The notes below the pieces were generated by a model, which searched no databases, was not told where the DNA came from, and saw nothing but the letters and a program-made list of their open reading frames with translations. This document shows, piece by piece, positions 6,143-12,981 of a stretch of 12,981 nt of DNA. The translations under genes were made by a program, and so were the position numbers. The DNA is from Pseudomonadota bacterium. Its GTDB lineage: Bacteria; Pseudomonadota; Alphaproteobacteria; Rhizobiales; Xanthobacteraceae. Each line of letters opens with the position of its first letter. Position 1 is the first letter of the stretch. The stretch lies in assembly GCA_023405565.1 (NCBI GenBank), contig JAEXXW010000671.1, forward strand, positions 1 to 12,981, read 5' to 3'.

Positions 6143-6880
6143 TTAAAGTTTGGGAGCGTTTGTTCCTTTTGCGTTGATCTCATCAATCCGCTGCTTTTCA
6201 ATGGCGCGTACTTTATCGCAGACCTGTTTTCTTGCGAGGACGAAGAACATTTCGTCGCTTGGCCGTTTTCCATCAGTTCCGCGCAGCTCCATGTTCATCG
6301 TCGATAGGGCGCCTTCCGGGACGCCGTAGAGGCGGACGATAAGGTGGGCACCTTCGGTTCTCCACTCCATAATGCTGGCCTGCAGGTTGGTGGGGCCATA
6401 TTTATCGATGAGGCTCTTTACGACCGTCTGATAAGACGGGCGGGTGTCCTGGTTGTTGTAAACAATTTCCCGCTTCAGAAACGTAATCTGATTTCCGTGG
6501 ATTGGCGTCGCAAGAGAGATGTTGACCTCTTCGGTGAAGTCGTTGTTCCGCTTTCTGCCTTGGATCTCCGACATGTATGGCGAGGACGTACCGATCATCG
6601 TGTTACCGGTACATTCGATTTTCCGGGTGTTGGTACGCAGGACATAATCGTTATTTTTGAAGAAGCTTTCCGCGTGTGCCAGTGCACTCGAGCCCGTCAT
6701 TCTGACGGAGAATCCCAGAATATCGATTGACCTCTTTTGGCCGTCGACCATCAAAAATGGCGCTGGGCCTTCGACGTAGTTCCAGTTGCTAAAGTTCAAG
6801 ACTTCGGTCTGTGCGTCCGCAGGCATCGACTGGCAGGCGAGAGCCGCGACCGCTCCGGCCGCTACCATCGTAAGTCGCAT
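6143..6880 (-). CDS. Exported protein of unknown function (paralogue A), 245 residues
   Basis: The N-terminus MRLTMVAAGAVAALACQSMP is a Sec-type signal peptide with likely cleavage after PADA (residue 23), leaving a mature protein that begins with Gln. The cysteine in the hydrophobic core is a poor lipobox. The mature protein contains NWNY, DILGF, AESFFK and TMIG segments shared with the gene at 7954-8715. Two mature cysteines (IECTG and KQVCDK) also occur at equivalent places in the paralogue and could form a disulfide in the periplasm. It ends NAKGTNAPKL. The start at ATG 6880 has AAGGGGA (6892-6886) five bases upstream; the longer frame to 6919 is not supported. It is last in a three-gene leftward cluster, 70 bases after the TPR-PDZ gene. 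I recognise no named family. Confidence 0.82.
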   Translation of the reverse strand: MRLTMVAAGAVAALACQSMPADAQTEVLNFSNWNYVEGPAPFLMVDGQKRSIDILGFSVRMTGSSALAHAESFFKNNDYVLRTNTRKIECTGNTMIGTSSPYMSEIQGRKRNNDFTEEVNISLATPIHGNQITFLKREIVYNNQDTRPSYQTVVKSLIDKYGPTNLQASIMEWRTEGAHLIVRLYGVPEGALSTMNMELRGTDGKRPSDEMFFVLARKQVCDKVRAIEKQRIDEINAKGTNAPKL

Positions 6881-6950
6881 AAAAATCCCCTTTTCAGAAA
6901 GAAGCTGAAATTCCGGCAATCGGATTTGTTGGCTGCATCGCGCGCCCCAA

Positions 6951-7871
6951 TCACCAGCTCAACGTCACGTGGCGCTGGCCGGCGGGACCCGCGACGAAAA
7001 CATTGACCGAGCGTTTGGCCTCGTTGCGTGCTGCATCAAGTGCCTGACGAAGTTCAAACGCTGTCACGACACGGCGACCACCAGCGGAGATAATGAAATC
7101 ACCGGCGTTTATGCCGGCGCGGTGCGCCATGGACCCCGGCATCACGCTCTCAACTTGACCACCCACGTCCCCTTGGTTTTGACGCTGGCGGGGCGACAAA
7201 TAGCGCTGCCGGGCAAATACGATGCCGGGGTCAGGCGCATGCGGTGTGGCCCTGACTGTTTCGGGATCAGTTACGCCTGATGGAAAGGCGGCTCCGAGAC
7301 GTCTTAAGGCACGGATTCCGTATTCATAGTCGTTCTTGTTGCGAACACCTGCTTGATAATCTTGGATAGCCTCGGCGGTCTTGCCCATAGCTTCATGGAC
7401 TGCCCCGCGCGTGCCGTAGGCAATTGATTGGTTCGGGTTGATGGCAATTGATTTGTTGGCGTCGGCGAGCGCCAGGTCGAGGTTGTTCAGCTTGTAATAG
7501 GCCCATGCCCTTCCTGCAGCAGGCAATGCGCTGGTGGGATTCTGGCGCTCACCGTCAAAATACGCTGACACAGCCTTGTTGAATTCTCCCAGATCGCAAT
7601 AGGCATCGCCGAGCAGCAAATAGGCGTTCATTCGCCGATATTGGCTACCCGCATGAAAATTCCTTGCGTCGGTAACGTAGGCTGTGCAGGTGCGGACGCG
7701 CTCACTCGCGGATTGAGTGAGTTCGCACGCTTCATAGGTGCCATCTGGAATGAGAAAGGCGTCGGGACGATCGCCGCCAAGATAGGGAAATCCCTGTGAA
7801 AACGTTGGTGTGCCGAAAGCGGGCGATACGAAACAGATCGCAGCCGCGATGAGAATCCTGACGACACGCAA
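6951..7871 (-). CDS. Exported TPR-PDZ protein, TTG start
   Basis: This is a predicted periplasmic scaffold of 306 residues. The first 20 residues (MRVVRILIAAAICFVSPAFG) form a signal peptide. Tetratricopeptide-like helical repeats span about 79-180; clear units are YLLLGDAYCDLGEFNKAVSA, AGRAWAYYKLNNLDLALADA and AYGTRGAVHEAMGKTAEAIQ. A C-terminal PDZ domain (about 235-306) has the DegP-like pattern SMAHRAGINAGDFIISAGGR. The protease domain of DegP-type proteins is missing, and the usual G-L-G-F-like carboxylate-binding loop is not obvious before the PDZ. The start is TTG 7871, because GAGGAGG (7883-7877) lies five bases upstream and the protein then begins with the signal peptide. Mature cysteines are at 49, 62 and 92. 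It sits between two paralogous exported proteins and probably works with them; the function is unknown. Confidence 0.83.
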   Translation of the reverse strand: MRVVRILIAAAICFVSPAFGTPTFSQGFPYLGGDRPDAFLIPDGTYEACELTQSASERVRTCTAYVTDARNFHAGSQYRRMNAYLLLGDAYCDLGEFNKAVSAYFDGERQNPTSALPAAGRAWAYYKLNNLDLALADANKSIAINPNQSIAYGTRGAVHEAMGKTAEAIQDYQAGVRNKNDYEYGIRALRRLGAAFPSGVTDPETVRATPHAPDPGIVFARQRYLSPRQRQNQGDVGGQVESVMPGSMAHRAGINAGDFIISAGGRRVVTAFELRQALDAARNEAKRSVNVFVAGPAGQRHVTLSW

Positions 7872-7894
7872 AGCAACCTCCTCTGAGATGAATT

Positions 7895-7946
7895 GGCGCC
7901 GCACAACGCGCTGCACTAATCCTGCGTACGTAATGTCCGCGGCGCC
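7895..7946. repeat. GC-rich inverted repeat between paralogue B and the TPR-PDZ gene
   Basis: GGCGCCGC (7895-7902) is perfectly complementary to GCGGCGCC (7939-7946), with 36 bases between, all in the 82-base gap between the first and second genes of the leftward cluster. There is no T run, so it is not a standard terminator. It could be an mRNA-stabilising or processing hairpin that alters the ratio of the exported proteins. Because GGCGCC is itself a palindrome, part of the match is expected by chance in GC-rich DNA. Confidence 0.3.
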
Positions 7947-7953
7947 GGTGGTC

Positions 7954-8715
7954 CTAGAATTTGGGCAGGTTCGACGAACCTTGCGCGTTCATTTTCTGAA
8001 TGCGTTGGTTGTCGAGTGGTGCTGTGTCGCGGCAGATTGTTTGTTGGTCTTCTTGCGCCAGTCGGCTTGACACATAATCGGGGCCGTCCATCGCATCTTG
8101 CAGCATCACCATTTTTTGGATGATGCCCGGACGAGCCTGGAAATAGCTAAACGATGCAGCCAGTACGGAGCCGTAGGCTTTCCACTGCATGAAGCCCATG
8201 GGGCCGCCGCTGCCGGGATCAACTTTGACGATATGCCCGTACTTGTTGATGAGGGTCTGCTTTATGGCGTCGCCGGATGGCGCGTTCTCTGCTTGCGTTC
8301 TGTATTCAATGACACGCTTGATACTTACAATCTGGCTGTTGTGTAGCGGCGAGGCGAACTTTATCTCAACCGTTTCATCGGCGTCGTTATTGGTTTTGGT
8401 GGCCACAATTTCCGAGATGAACGACGTGGAGATGCCCACCATCGTTTTTCCACGGCATTCGAGCGGACGGTAATTGTTCTTCGCCACGTAACCGTTTTGC
8501 TTGAAGAAGGTCTCGGCATAGCGGACTGAGCTAAGCCCGTCTCTTCCGGTATAGAAGCCAAGAATATCGAGGGTTTTCGATTGTCCGCCCACATCTATGC
8601 TGGGAGGCGGAACCTGTGTGTAATTCCAAGATCGAAAATCCAATACCTGGATGCGCTCTTGGGCAAACGCAGGATGGCAGGCAAAGGCCAAGGCAAGGCT
8701 TAGAGCAACGCGCAT
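7954..8715 (-). CDS. Exported protein of unknown function (paralogue B), 253 residues
   Basis: The signal peptide MRVALSLALAFACHPAFA (18 residues) leaves a mature protein beginning QERIQVLDF. Matching blocks to the gene at 6143-6880 run along most of the length: VLDF-SWNY against VLNF-NWNY, then DILGF, AETFFK against AESFFK, LECRGKTMVG against IECTGNTMIG, SEI, SPLHNSQI against TPIHGNQI, NKYG against DKYG, and the end NAQGSSNLPKF against NAKGTNAPKL. The two mature cysteines are conserved. ATG 8715 has AAGGGAG (8729-8723) seven bases upstream, so this is probably the first gene of the cluster. The intergenic region upstream carries the 19-base inverted repeat. No membrane anchor and no enzyme motif is visible. 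The duplication is ancient, since the paralogues are well diverged. Confidence 0.83.
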   Translation of the reverse strand: MRVALSLALAFACHPAFAQERIQVLDFRSWNYTQVPPPSIDVGGQSKTLDILGFYTGRDGLSSVRYAETFFKQNGYVAKNNYRPLECRGKTMVGISTSFISEIVATKTNNDADETVEIKFASPLHNSQIVSIKRVIEYRTQAENAPSGDAIKQTLINKYGHIVKVDPGSGGPMGFMQWKAYGSVLAASFSYFQARPGIIQKMVMLQDAMDGPDYVSSRLAQEDQQTICRDTAPLDNQRIQKMNAQGSSNLPKF

Positions 8716-8776
8716 TGCAAATCTCCCTTGAGGGAAAAGGCCCGCTGCTCTAGAATCTCTTCATTGGCTGAAACGC

Positions 8777-8916
8777 TATGGCTGATAGTGTTTCAAACGA
8801 TTGTTATTATTGAAAAGACTGCTTGAAATTTGGTTTTTGAGTTTGCTACTTCTGATCGACTCCGCTGTTTCGTGGCTCTGATCAAGGCTTTCGCGGCTGA
8901 AACACTATCAGCCATA
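8777..8916. repeat. 19-base perfect inverted repeat, candidate recombinase sites
   Basis: The left arm TATGGCTGATAGTGTTTCA (8777-8795) is exactly complementary to the right arm at 8898-8916, with 102 bases between. Allowing four mismatches, the match extends outward to about 30 bases (8766-8795). Each copy is itself nearly palindromic. The left copy is TGAAACGCTAT-GGCTG-ATAGTGTTTCA with one mismatch in 11 base pairs. The right copy has the same form with two mismatches. Two inverted 11-base half-sites around a short spacer are what a tyrosine recombinase binds, and such a recombinase gene starts 38 bases to the right. The enclosed segment is relatively AT-rich and lies between divergent genes, so it may hold promoters. 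Alternatives are an operator pair for autoregulation or the ends of a tiny mobile repeat. Confidence 0.7.
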
Positions 8917-8954
8917 CTGTTGCAGCATGGCGACAGAAGAAGGCATCAGGCACG

Positions 8955-9629
8955 ATGCAACGGGAAGACCGTGCCGGAATGAGCCTTTACAGTGCGGCCG
9001 GCGAACGGAAATATCTCACCGCTGATGAGCAACGTCGGTTTTTTCGGGCTGCCTATATGCTGGGGCGGTCGGAATTTGTCTTTTGTTTGTTGCTGGCATG
9101 GAGTGGCGGCCGGTTATCGGAAGTGTTGGCCACGCGGGCGGATTCCGTTGACCTTCAGAACGAAGCGGTTGCCATTCGTACGCTGAAGCGCAGGAAGCCC
9201 GGCGTGGTAAGGCAGGTGCCCATGCCTCCACTGGTCATCGAGGAACTACAGGACCTTTTCAATCTGCGTGCGTTGCAGATGGATGTTGGCAAGGCGGCAG
9301 GACGCCTTTGGAGTTGGAGTCGGTCGACGGCATGGAGGCGGGTTAAGAGAGTGATGCATGACGCCGGCATTGGTGGCGTTGCCGCCAGTCCCAAGGGATT
9401 GAGGCACACCTTTGGTGTCCGCGCTTTTGAACGGCAGATTCCACCCCACCTTGTGCAGCGATGGCTGGGGCATGCTTCTCTGAAAACGACCGCTATCTAC
9501 GGAGACGTGATCGGCGAGGAAGAACGCAAGATTGCAGAGCGGATGTGGCGAAATACACCGTCAGATGACTTTTCGGAGCCTCCAGCCCTTTACGAGGCCA
9601 TAGATGGCGGGGATGACCAACAGGGTTAG
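8955..9629 (+). CDS. Short tyrosine recombinase (catalytic domain only)
   Basis: This site-specific recombinase has 224 residues, against roughly 300-400 for most XerC/XerD-like enzymes and integrases. The catalytic set is visible: Arg53 in SGGRLSE, a beta-hairpin lysine in TLKRRK (78-81), Arg150 in PKGLRHTFG, His173 in WLGHASLKTT and the nucleophile Tyr182 in AIYGD. The usual first residue of the H-x-x-R motif is Lys147 here. The catalytic fold begins almost at once (YLTADEQRRFF), so the N-terminal core-binding domain is missing. I keep ATG 8955; ATG 8979 is a possible alternative and neither has a strong ribosome-binding site. The nearby 19-base inverted repeat may be its target or operator. 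Its last 23 codons lie antisense over the 3' end of cusA. Confidence 0.86.
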   Translation: MQREDRAGMSLYSAAGERKYLTADEQRRFFRAAYMLGRSEFVFCLLLAWSGGRLSEVLATRADSVDLQNEAVAIRTLKRRKPGVVRQVPMPPLVIEELQDLFNLRALQMDVGKAAGRLWSWSRSTAWRRVKRVMHDAGIGGVAASPKGLRHTFGVRAFERQIPPHLVQRWLGHASLKTTAIYGDVIGEEERKIAERMWRNTPSDDFSEPPALYEAIDGGDDQQG

Positions 9630-12600
9630 GACGGTGGAGGAAATCATGCCGCCTATCATCGGCACCGCGATGCGTTGCATGACTTCCGAGCCTGCGCCTG
9701 TGCTCCAAAGAATGGGAAGCAGACCCGCCATGATGGCAACGACGGTCATAATTTTAGGGCGGACGCGATCGACGGCGCCCAGCATGATCGCCTGGTGCAG
9801 GTCGGCTCGTGTGAATTGCTTGCCTTGCTTTTCGCGTTCGGCGCGGATTTCCGCCAGTGCGTTGTCGAGATAGATGAGCATGACCACGCCGGTTTCGGCT
9901 GCAACGCCGGCTAGGGCAATGAAGCCGACCACGACGGCTACAGAAAAGTTGAAGCCGAGCCACCATAGCATCCAGACGCCGCCAACAAGCGCAAAAGGCA
10001 GGGACAGCATTACAATCAGCGTGCCGGTGAGGGCGCGGAAATTGAGATAGAGCAGGAGAAAGATAATCATCAGGGTAAGAGGCACGACGACTTTAAGGCG
10101 CGCCTCGGCCCGTTGCAGATACTCGAACTGACCGCTCCAGGTGACAAAGTAGCCAGCGGGGAGAGTTACGCTATCGGCGACCGCTTTCTGTGCTTCCGCG
10201 ACATAGCTTCCGAGATCACGGTCGCGGATATCAACATAGATGTATGCGACGAGTTGGCCGTTTTCGGTGCGGATCGTGGTGGGGCCGCGTGCGAGGGCAA
10301 CCGAAGCAACTTCGCCAAGCGGCACTGTGGCGCCGCCGGCAATGGGTACAAGCACTTCGCTTGCAATCGTTTTGGGATTGCTGCGGAGGTCGCGGGGATA
10401 TCGCACATTGACCGTGTAGCGTTCCCGGCCTTCGACGGTGGTTGTGACCGGTTCGCCGCCAAGGGCGGTTGCAATCACGTCCTGGACTTCGCCCACCATG
10501 AGGCCGTAGCGGGCGATTGCATCGCGGTTGGGGGTTATGTCGAGGTAGTAGCCACCGATGATGCGCTCTGCATAGGCGCTGGAGGTTCCTTCCACTTTTT
10601 TGACAACCTGTTCAACTTCGCGCGCCACGCGCTCGATTTCGCCAAGATCCTTGCCAAAGACCTTGATGCCGACCGGAGTACGGATGCCTGTTGCCAACAT
10701 ATCGATGCGGGCTTTGATGGGCATGGTCCAGGCGTTGGAGACGCCGGGGAACTGGAGCGCCTTGTCCATTTCCGCAATCAGGGAATCCGTGGTGACACCA
10801 GCGCGCCACTGCTCCTTGGGTTTGAGGGTAATGATGGTCTCGAACATTTCGGTCGGCGCAGGGTCCGTCGCGGTGCCGGCTCGTCCGGCTTTGCCGAAGA
10901 CAGACGCGACTTCCGGGAAGCTTTTGATGATGCGGTCCTGGGTCTGAAGCAGTTCGACCGCTTTGGTCACTGAAATGCCGGGCAATGTTGTCGGCATGTA
11001 CATGAGTGTGCCTTCGTTGAGGTTTGGCATGAATTCGGTGCCAATCCGCGAGGCAGGCCAATAACTTGCCGCCAGGACCGCCACGGCCACGGCAATGGTG
11101 AGCAGCTTGTGTTGAAGCACAATCCGGATGAAGGGCCGGTACAGCCAGATCAGCGCGCGGTTCAGCGGGTTCTTGTACTCCGCGATGATGCGACCCCGGA
11201 CGAACAGGATCATCAGTGCTGGCACCAGTGTGATGGATAGCAGCGCTGCTGCGGCCATGGCGAAGGTCTTCGTGAACGCCAGCGGGCTGAAGAGGCGGCC
11301 TTCCTGCGCTTCGAGCGTGAATATCGGGAGGAAGGAGACGGTGATGATAAGGAGACTGAAGAACAGCGCGGGTCCAACCTCCGCCGCTGCCTCAATGAGG
11401 ATCTCGATTCGCGGCTTGTCAGCGGGAGCCCTCTCAAGGTGTTTGTGAGCGTTTTCGATCATGACAATGGCGGCATCGACCATGGCGCCGATCGCAATCG
11501 CAATTCCGCCCAGGCTCATGATGTTTGAGCCGATGCCGAGCACGTGCATGGCCGCGAATGCCATCAGGACGCCCACCGGCAGCATGATGATGGCAACCAG
11601 CGCGCTGCGTACATGCAGCAAGAATACGACGCAGACCAATGCCACGATCAGGCTTTCTTCCAGCAAGGTCCGGCGAAGGGTCTGGATGGCGTCGTGAATA
11701 AGGGTGGAGCGATCGTAGACGGCCTGGATGCTTACGCCTTCCGGCAGGGACGATGAGAGTTCGCCCAACCGTTTCTTGACCGAGTCGATAACGTTGAGTG
11801 CGTTCGCGCCGATTCTTTGCAGCACGATGCCGCTTGCAACCTCGCCGTCGCCATTGAGTTCTGTAAGCCCACGGCGCTCGTCTGGACCAAGTTCAACTTG
11901 CGCAACGTCTTGCAGCAAGACCGGTGTGCCGCCCTCGTTTTTCAGGACGATCTTTTTCAGGTCGGGAATGCCTTTGATGTAGCCGCGTCCGCGCACGACG
12001 AATTCGAATTCCGAGAGTTCAACGGTGCGGCCACCGACATCCATGTTGCTGGCGCGGATGACCTCGCGCACTTTGGCCAAGGGTATCCCGAAAGTCCGAA
12101 GCCGTTGGGGATCGACGACGACATTATACTGTTTAACAAAGCCTCCGACGCTTGCGACTTCCGCAACGCCTTCGGCTTTGGCGAGACCGTAGCGGAGATA
12201 CCAATCCTGAAGGGAGCGCAGCTCGGCGAGGTTCTTGTCCTTCGCCAGTAGGGCATACTGGTAGACCCAGCCGACCCCTGTTGCATCCGGGCCGAGGGTT
12301 GGCGTCACGCCGGCCGGCAGTCTTCGCGCGGCGGCGTTGAGATATTCAAGCACGCGTGAGCGCGCCCAATAGATATCCGTGCCGTCTTCAAAGATGACGT
12401 AGACGAACGACACACCGAAATACGAGAAGCCGCGCACGACGCGGGATTTCGGCACTGTCAGCATGGCGCTGACGATGGGGTAGGTGACTTGGTCCTCCAT
12501 CACCTGCGGGGCTTGGCCGGAATACTCGGTATAGACGATGACTTGCGTATCAGACAGGTCGGGAATGGCATCGAGGGGCAGATGCAGCACTGCATATAGC

Positions 12601-12680
12601 CCTGCCACCACCGCAAAGACGGTGCCGATCAGTACCAGGACAATATTGCGCGCGGATGCGGCGATGAGCTTTGCGATCAT
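9561..12680 (-). CDS. cusA: CusA/SilA-type heavy-metal efflux RND transporter
   Basis: This is the inner-membrane proton-driven pump of a tripartite Cu(I)/Ag(I)-type efflux system, 1,039 residues and full length. It has the RND layout: a first span at about 12-34, a large periplasmic loop, spans at about 340-500, a second loop, and spans at about 865-1030. Proton-relay candidates are Asp402 (GAMVDAAIVMIEN), Glu929 (GVAAET) and Lys976 (VRPKIMT). Signature segments such as FTLEAQEGRLFSPLAFTKTF, NEGTLMYMPTTLPG, RIDMLATGI and GTGAGSEVM-like STGAGSEVM favour CusA over CzcA. Ile569 occupies the place where I recall a methionine (PGMS) in E. coli CusA, so metal choice is not certain. The start overlaps the cusB stop in ATGA, showing coupled translation. 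The C-terminus looks intact despite the recombinase overlap. Confidence 0.95.
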   Translation of the reverse strand: MIAKLIAASARNIVLVLIGTVFAVVAGLYAVLHLPLDAIPDLSDTQVIVYTEYSGQAPQVMEDQVTYPIVSAMLTVPKSRVVRGFSYFGVSFVYVIFEDGTDIYWARSRVLEYLNAAARRLPAGVTPTLGPDATGVGWVYQYALLAKDKNLAELRSLQDWYLRYGLAKAEGVAEVASVGGFVKQYNVVVDPQRLRTFGIPLAKVREVIRASNMDVGGRTVELSEFEFVVRGRGYIKGIPDLKKIVLKNEGGTPVLLQDVAQVELGPDERRGLTELNGDGEVASGIVLQRIGANALNVIDSVKKRLGELSSSLPEGVSIQAVYDRSTLIHDAIQTLRRTLLEESLIVALVCVVFLLHVRSALVAIIMLPVGVLMAFAAMHVLGIGSNIMSLGGIAIAIGAMVDAAIVMIENAHKHLERAPADKPRIEILIEAAAEVGPALFFSLLIITVSFLPIFTLEAQEGRLFSPLAFTKTFAMAAAALLSITLVPALMILFVRGRIIAEYKNPLNRALIWLYRPFIRIVLQHKLLTIAVAVAVLAASYWPASRIGTEFMPNLNEGTLMYMPTTLPGISVTKAVELLQTQDRIIKSFPEVASVFGKAGRAGTATDPAPTEMFETIITLKPKEQWRAGVTTDSLIAEMDKALQFPGVSNAWTMPIKARIDMLATGIRTPVGIKVFGKDLGEIERVAREVEQVVKKVEGTSSAYAERIIGGYYLDITPNRDAIARYGLMVGEVQDVIATALGGEPVTTTVEGRERYTVNVRYPRDLRSNPKTIASEVLVPIAGGATVPLGEVASVALARGPTTIRTENGQLVAYIYVDIRDRDLGSYVAEAQKAVADSVTLPAGYFVTWSGQFEYLQRAEARLKVVVPLTLMIIFLLLYLNFRALTGTLIVMLSLPFALVGGVWMLWWLGFNFSVAVVVGFIALAGVAAETGVVMLIYLDNALAEIRAEREKQGKQFTRADLHQAIMLGAVDRVRPKIMTVVAIMAGLLPILWSTGAGSEVMQRIAVPMIGGMISSTVLTLLVIPAIYGLVKGWRLRKVI

Positions 12681-12981
12681 GGCCTTGTCTCGCTGGTCAA
12701 GGTTTTGAGCGCGCTCTTCAGATTGCTTTCGGCGTCAATGAGGAAGTTCGCAGAGGTGACAACGATGTCGCCCTCCGTCACGCCATGGGTGACTTCGACA
12801 TAGCCATCGCCATGGCGGCCCAGGCTAACGGGGCGCGGCTCGAATTTGCCGCTGCCTTTGTCGACAAGCACGATCTGGCGATCACCACTGTCTATGACAG
12901 CCGAGTCCGGTACAGCGAGCACGGGCTCGTTGTTGCCGGTTTCAATCATCGCCTCGGCATACATGTCGGGCCGCAGCACAA
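12677..12981 (-). CDS. cusB: CusB-type periplasmic adaptor (membrane fusion) subunit, C-terminal part
   Basis: Only the last 101 or so codons are present; the gene continues beyond the right edge of the window. The visible part (VLRPDMYAEAMIE, then VLAVPDSAVIDSGDRQIVLV, then FEPRPVSLGRHGDGYVEV and GVTEGDIVVTSANFLIDAES) is the beta-barrel and membrane-proximal region typical of RND adaptor proteins of copper/silver systems. The adaptor joins the CusA pump to an outer-membrane channel and hands over metal. The stop (12679-12677) overlaps the cusA ATG by four bases, so cusB precedes cusA in one operon. An outer-membrane cusC-like gene would be expected further right. Confidence 0.92.
   Translation of the reverse strand, partial: VLRPDMYAEAMIETGNNEPVLAVPDSAVIDSGDRQIVLVDKGSGKFEPRPVSLGRHGDGYVEVTHGVTEGDIVVTSANFLIDAESNLKSALKTLTSETRP

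Noticed and set aside
6040..6273. A 77-residue leftward frame across the end of paralogue A
   Set aside because: It is in another frame of a well-supported gene and has no start signal or recognisable features.
6833..6880. Lipoprotein signal in paralogue A (ALAC)
   Set aside because: The residue at -3 is Ala rather than Leu or Val, and a good signal peptidase I site (ADA before Gln) follows. Paralogue B also has a signal peptidase I type site.
10113..10973. A 286-residue open frame on the plus strand
   Set aside because: It lies entirely antisense within cusA, has no ribosome-binding site and no recognisable domain. It is a by-product of high-GC codon use in the RND gene.
9561..12680. Assigning exact copper-binding methionines by E. 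coli CusA numbering
   Set aside because: I could not align the reference from memory reliably enough, so metal specificity is left as Cu/Ag-like by overall similarity.

Overview
The window looks like part of an alphaproteobacterial mobile element, either a plasmid or an integrative element. Three things point this way: two MobQ/MobA-type relaxase genes whose upstream sequence resembles RSF1010 and rhizobial Ti/Sym-plasmid transfer origins, a VirD4/TraG-type coupling protein, and a heavy-metal RND efflux operon as cargo. A rhizobial (Hyphomicrobiales) relative is my inference. I cannot name the species, and I see no rRNA, tRNA, CRISPR array or replication gene.

Layout. Positions 1-2847 hold two tandem mobilization modules, each made of an oriT-like site followed by a rightward relaxase gene. 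Both sites contain the same 10-base core GCGCACTTAT, followed at once by a stem-loop with 7-base arms and a 4-base loop. Both also have CGAATTGAG about 35 bases upstream of the core. Positions 2854-3455 hold a leftward operon of three very small genes (91, 59 and 52 residues), two of them shorter than 60 residues. It diverges from a rightward pair at 3523-4471: an 82-residue protein of unknown function and a SRAP (YedK/HMCES-type) abasic-site DNA-protein crosslinking enzyme. The coupling-protein gene (4472-5947, leftward) meets the SRAP gene stop to stop with no gap.

Positions 6143-8715 are a leftward three-gene cluster of exported proteins. Two paralogous secreted proteins of unknown function flank a TPR-PDZ protein. 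The 239 bases upstream of the cluster contain a 19-base perfect inverted repeat enclosing about 100 bases. Rightward from there lies a short tyrosine recombinase consisting of little more than the catalytic domain (8955-9629). The repeat has the look of paired recombinase sites. Positions 9561-12981 carry the leftward cusB (partial) - cusA efflux genes. The recombinase gene runs 69 bases into the antisense 3' end of cusA.

How the parts fit. The relaxases would nick the minus strand at their oriT cores, and the coupling protein would deliver the nicked strand to a type IV secretion channel that is not in the window. The SRAP protein could protect single-stranded DNA during or after transfer. 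The recombinase with its inverted repeat may act as an integration, resolution or inversion module. The Cus efflux system is metal-resistance cargo. The secreted TPR-PDZ cluster is the least understood part. The most interesting signals are the matched pair of oriT sites, the inverted repeat beside the minimal recombinase, and the paralogue / TPR-PDZ / paralogue cluster.
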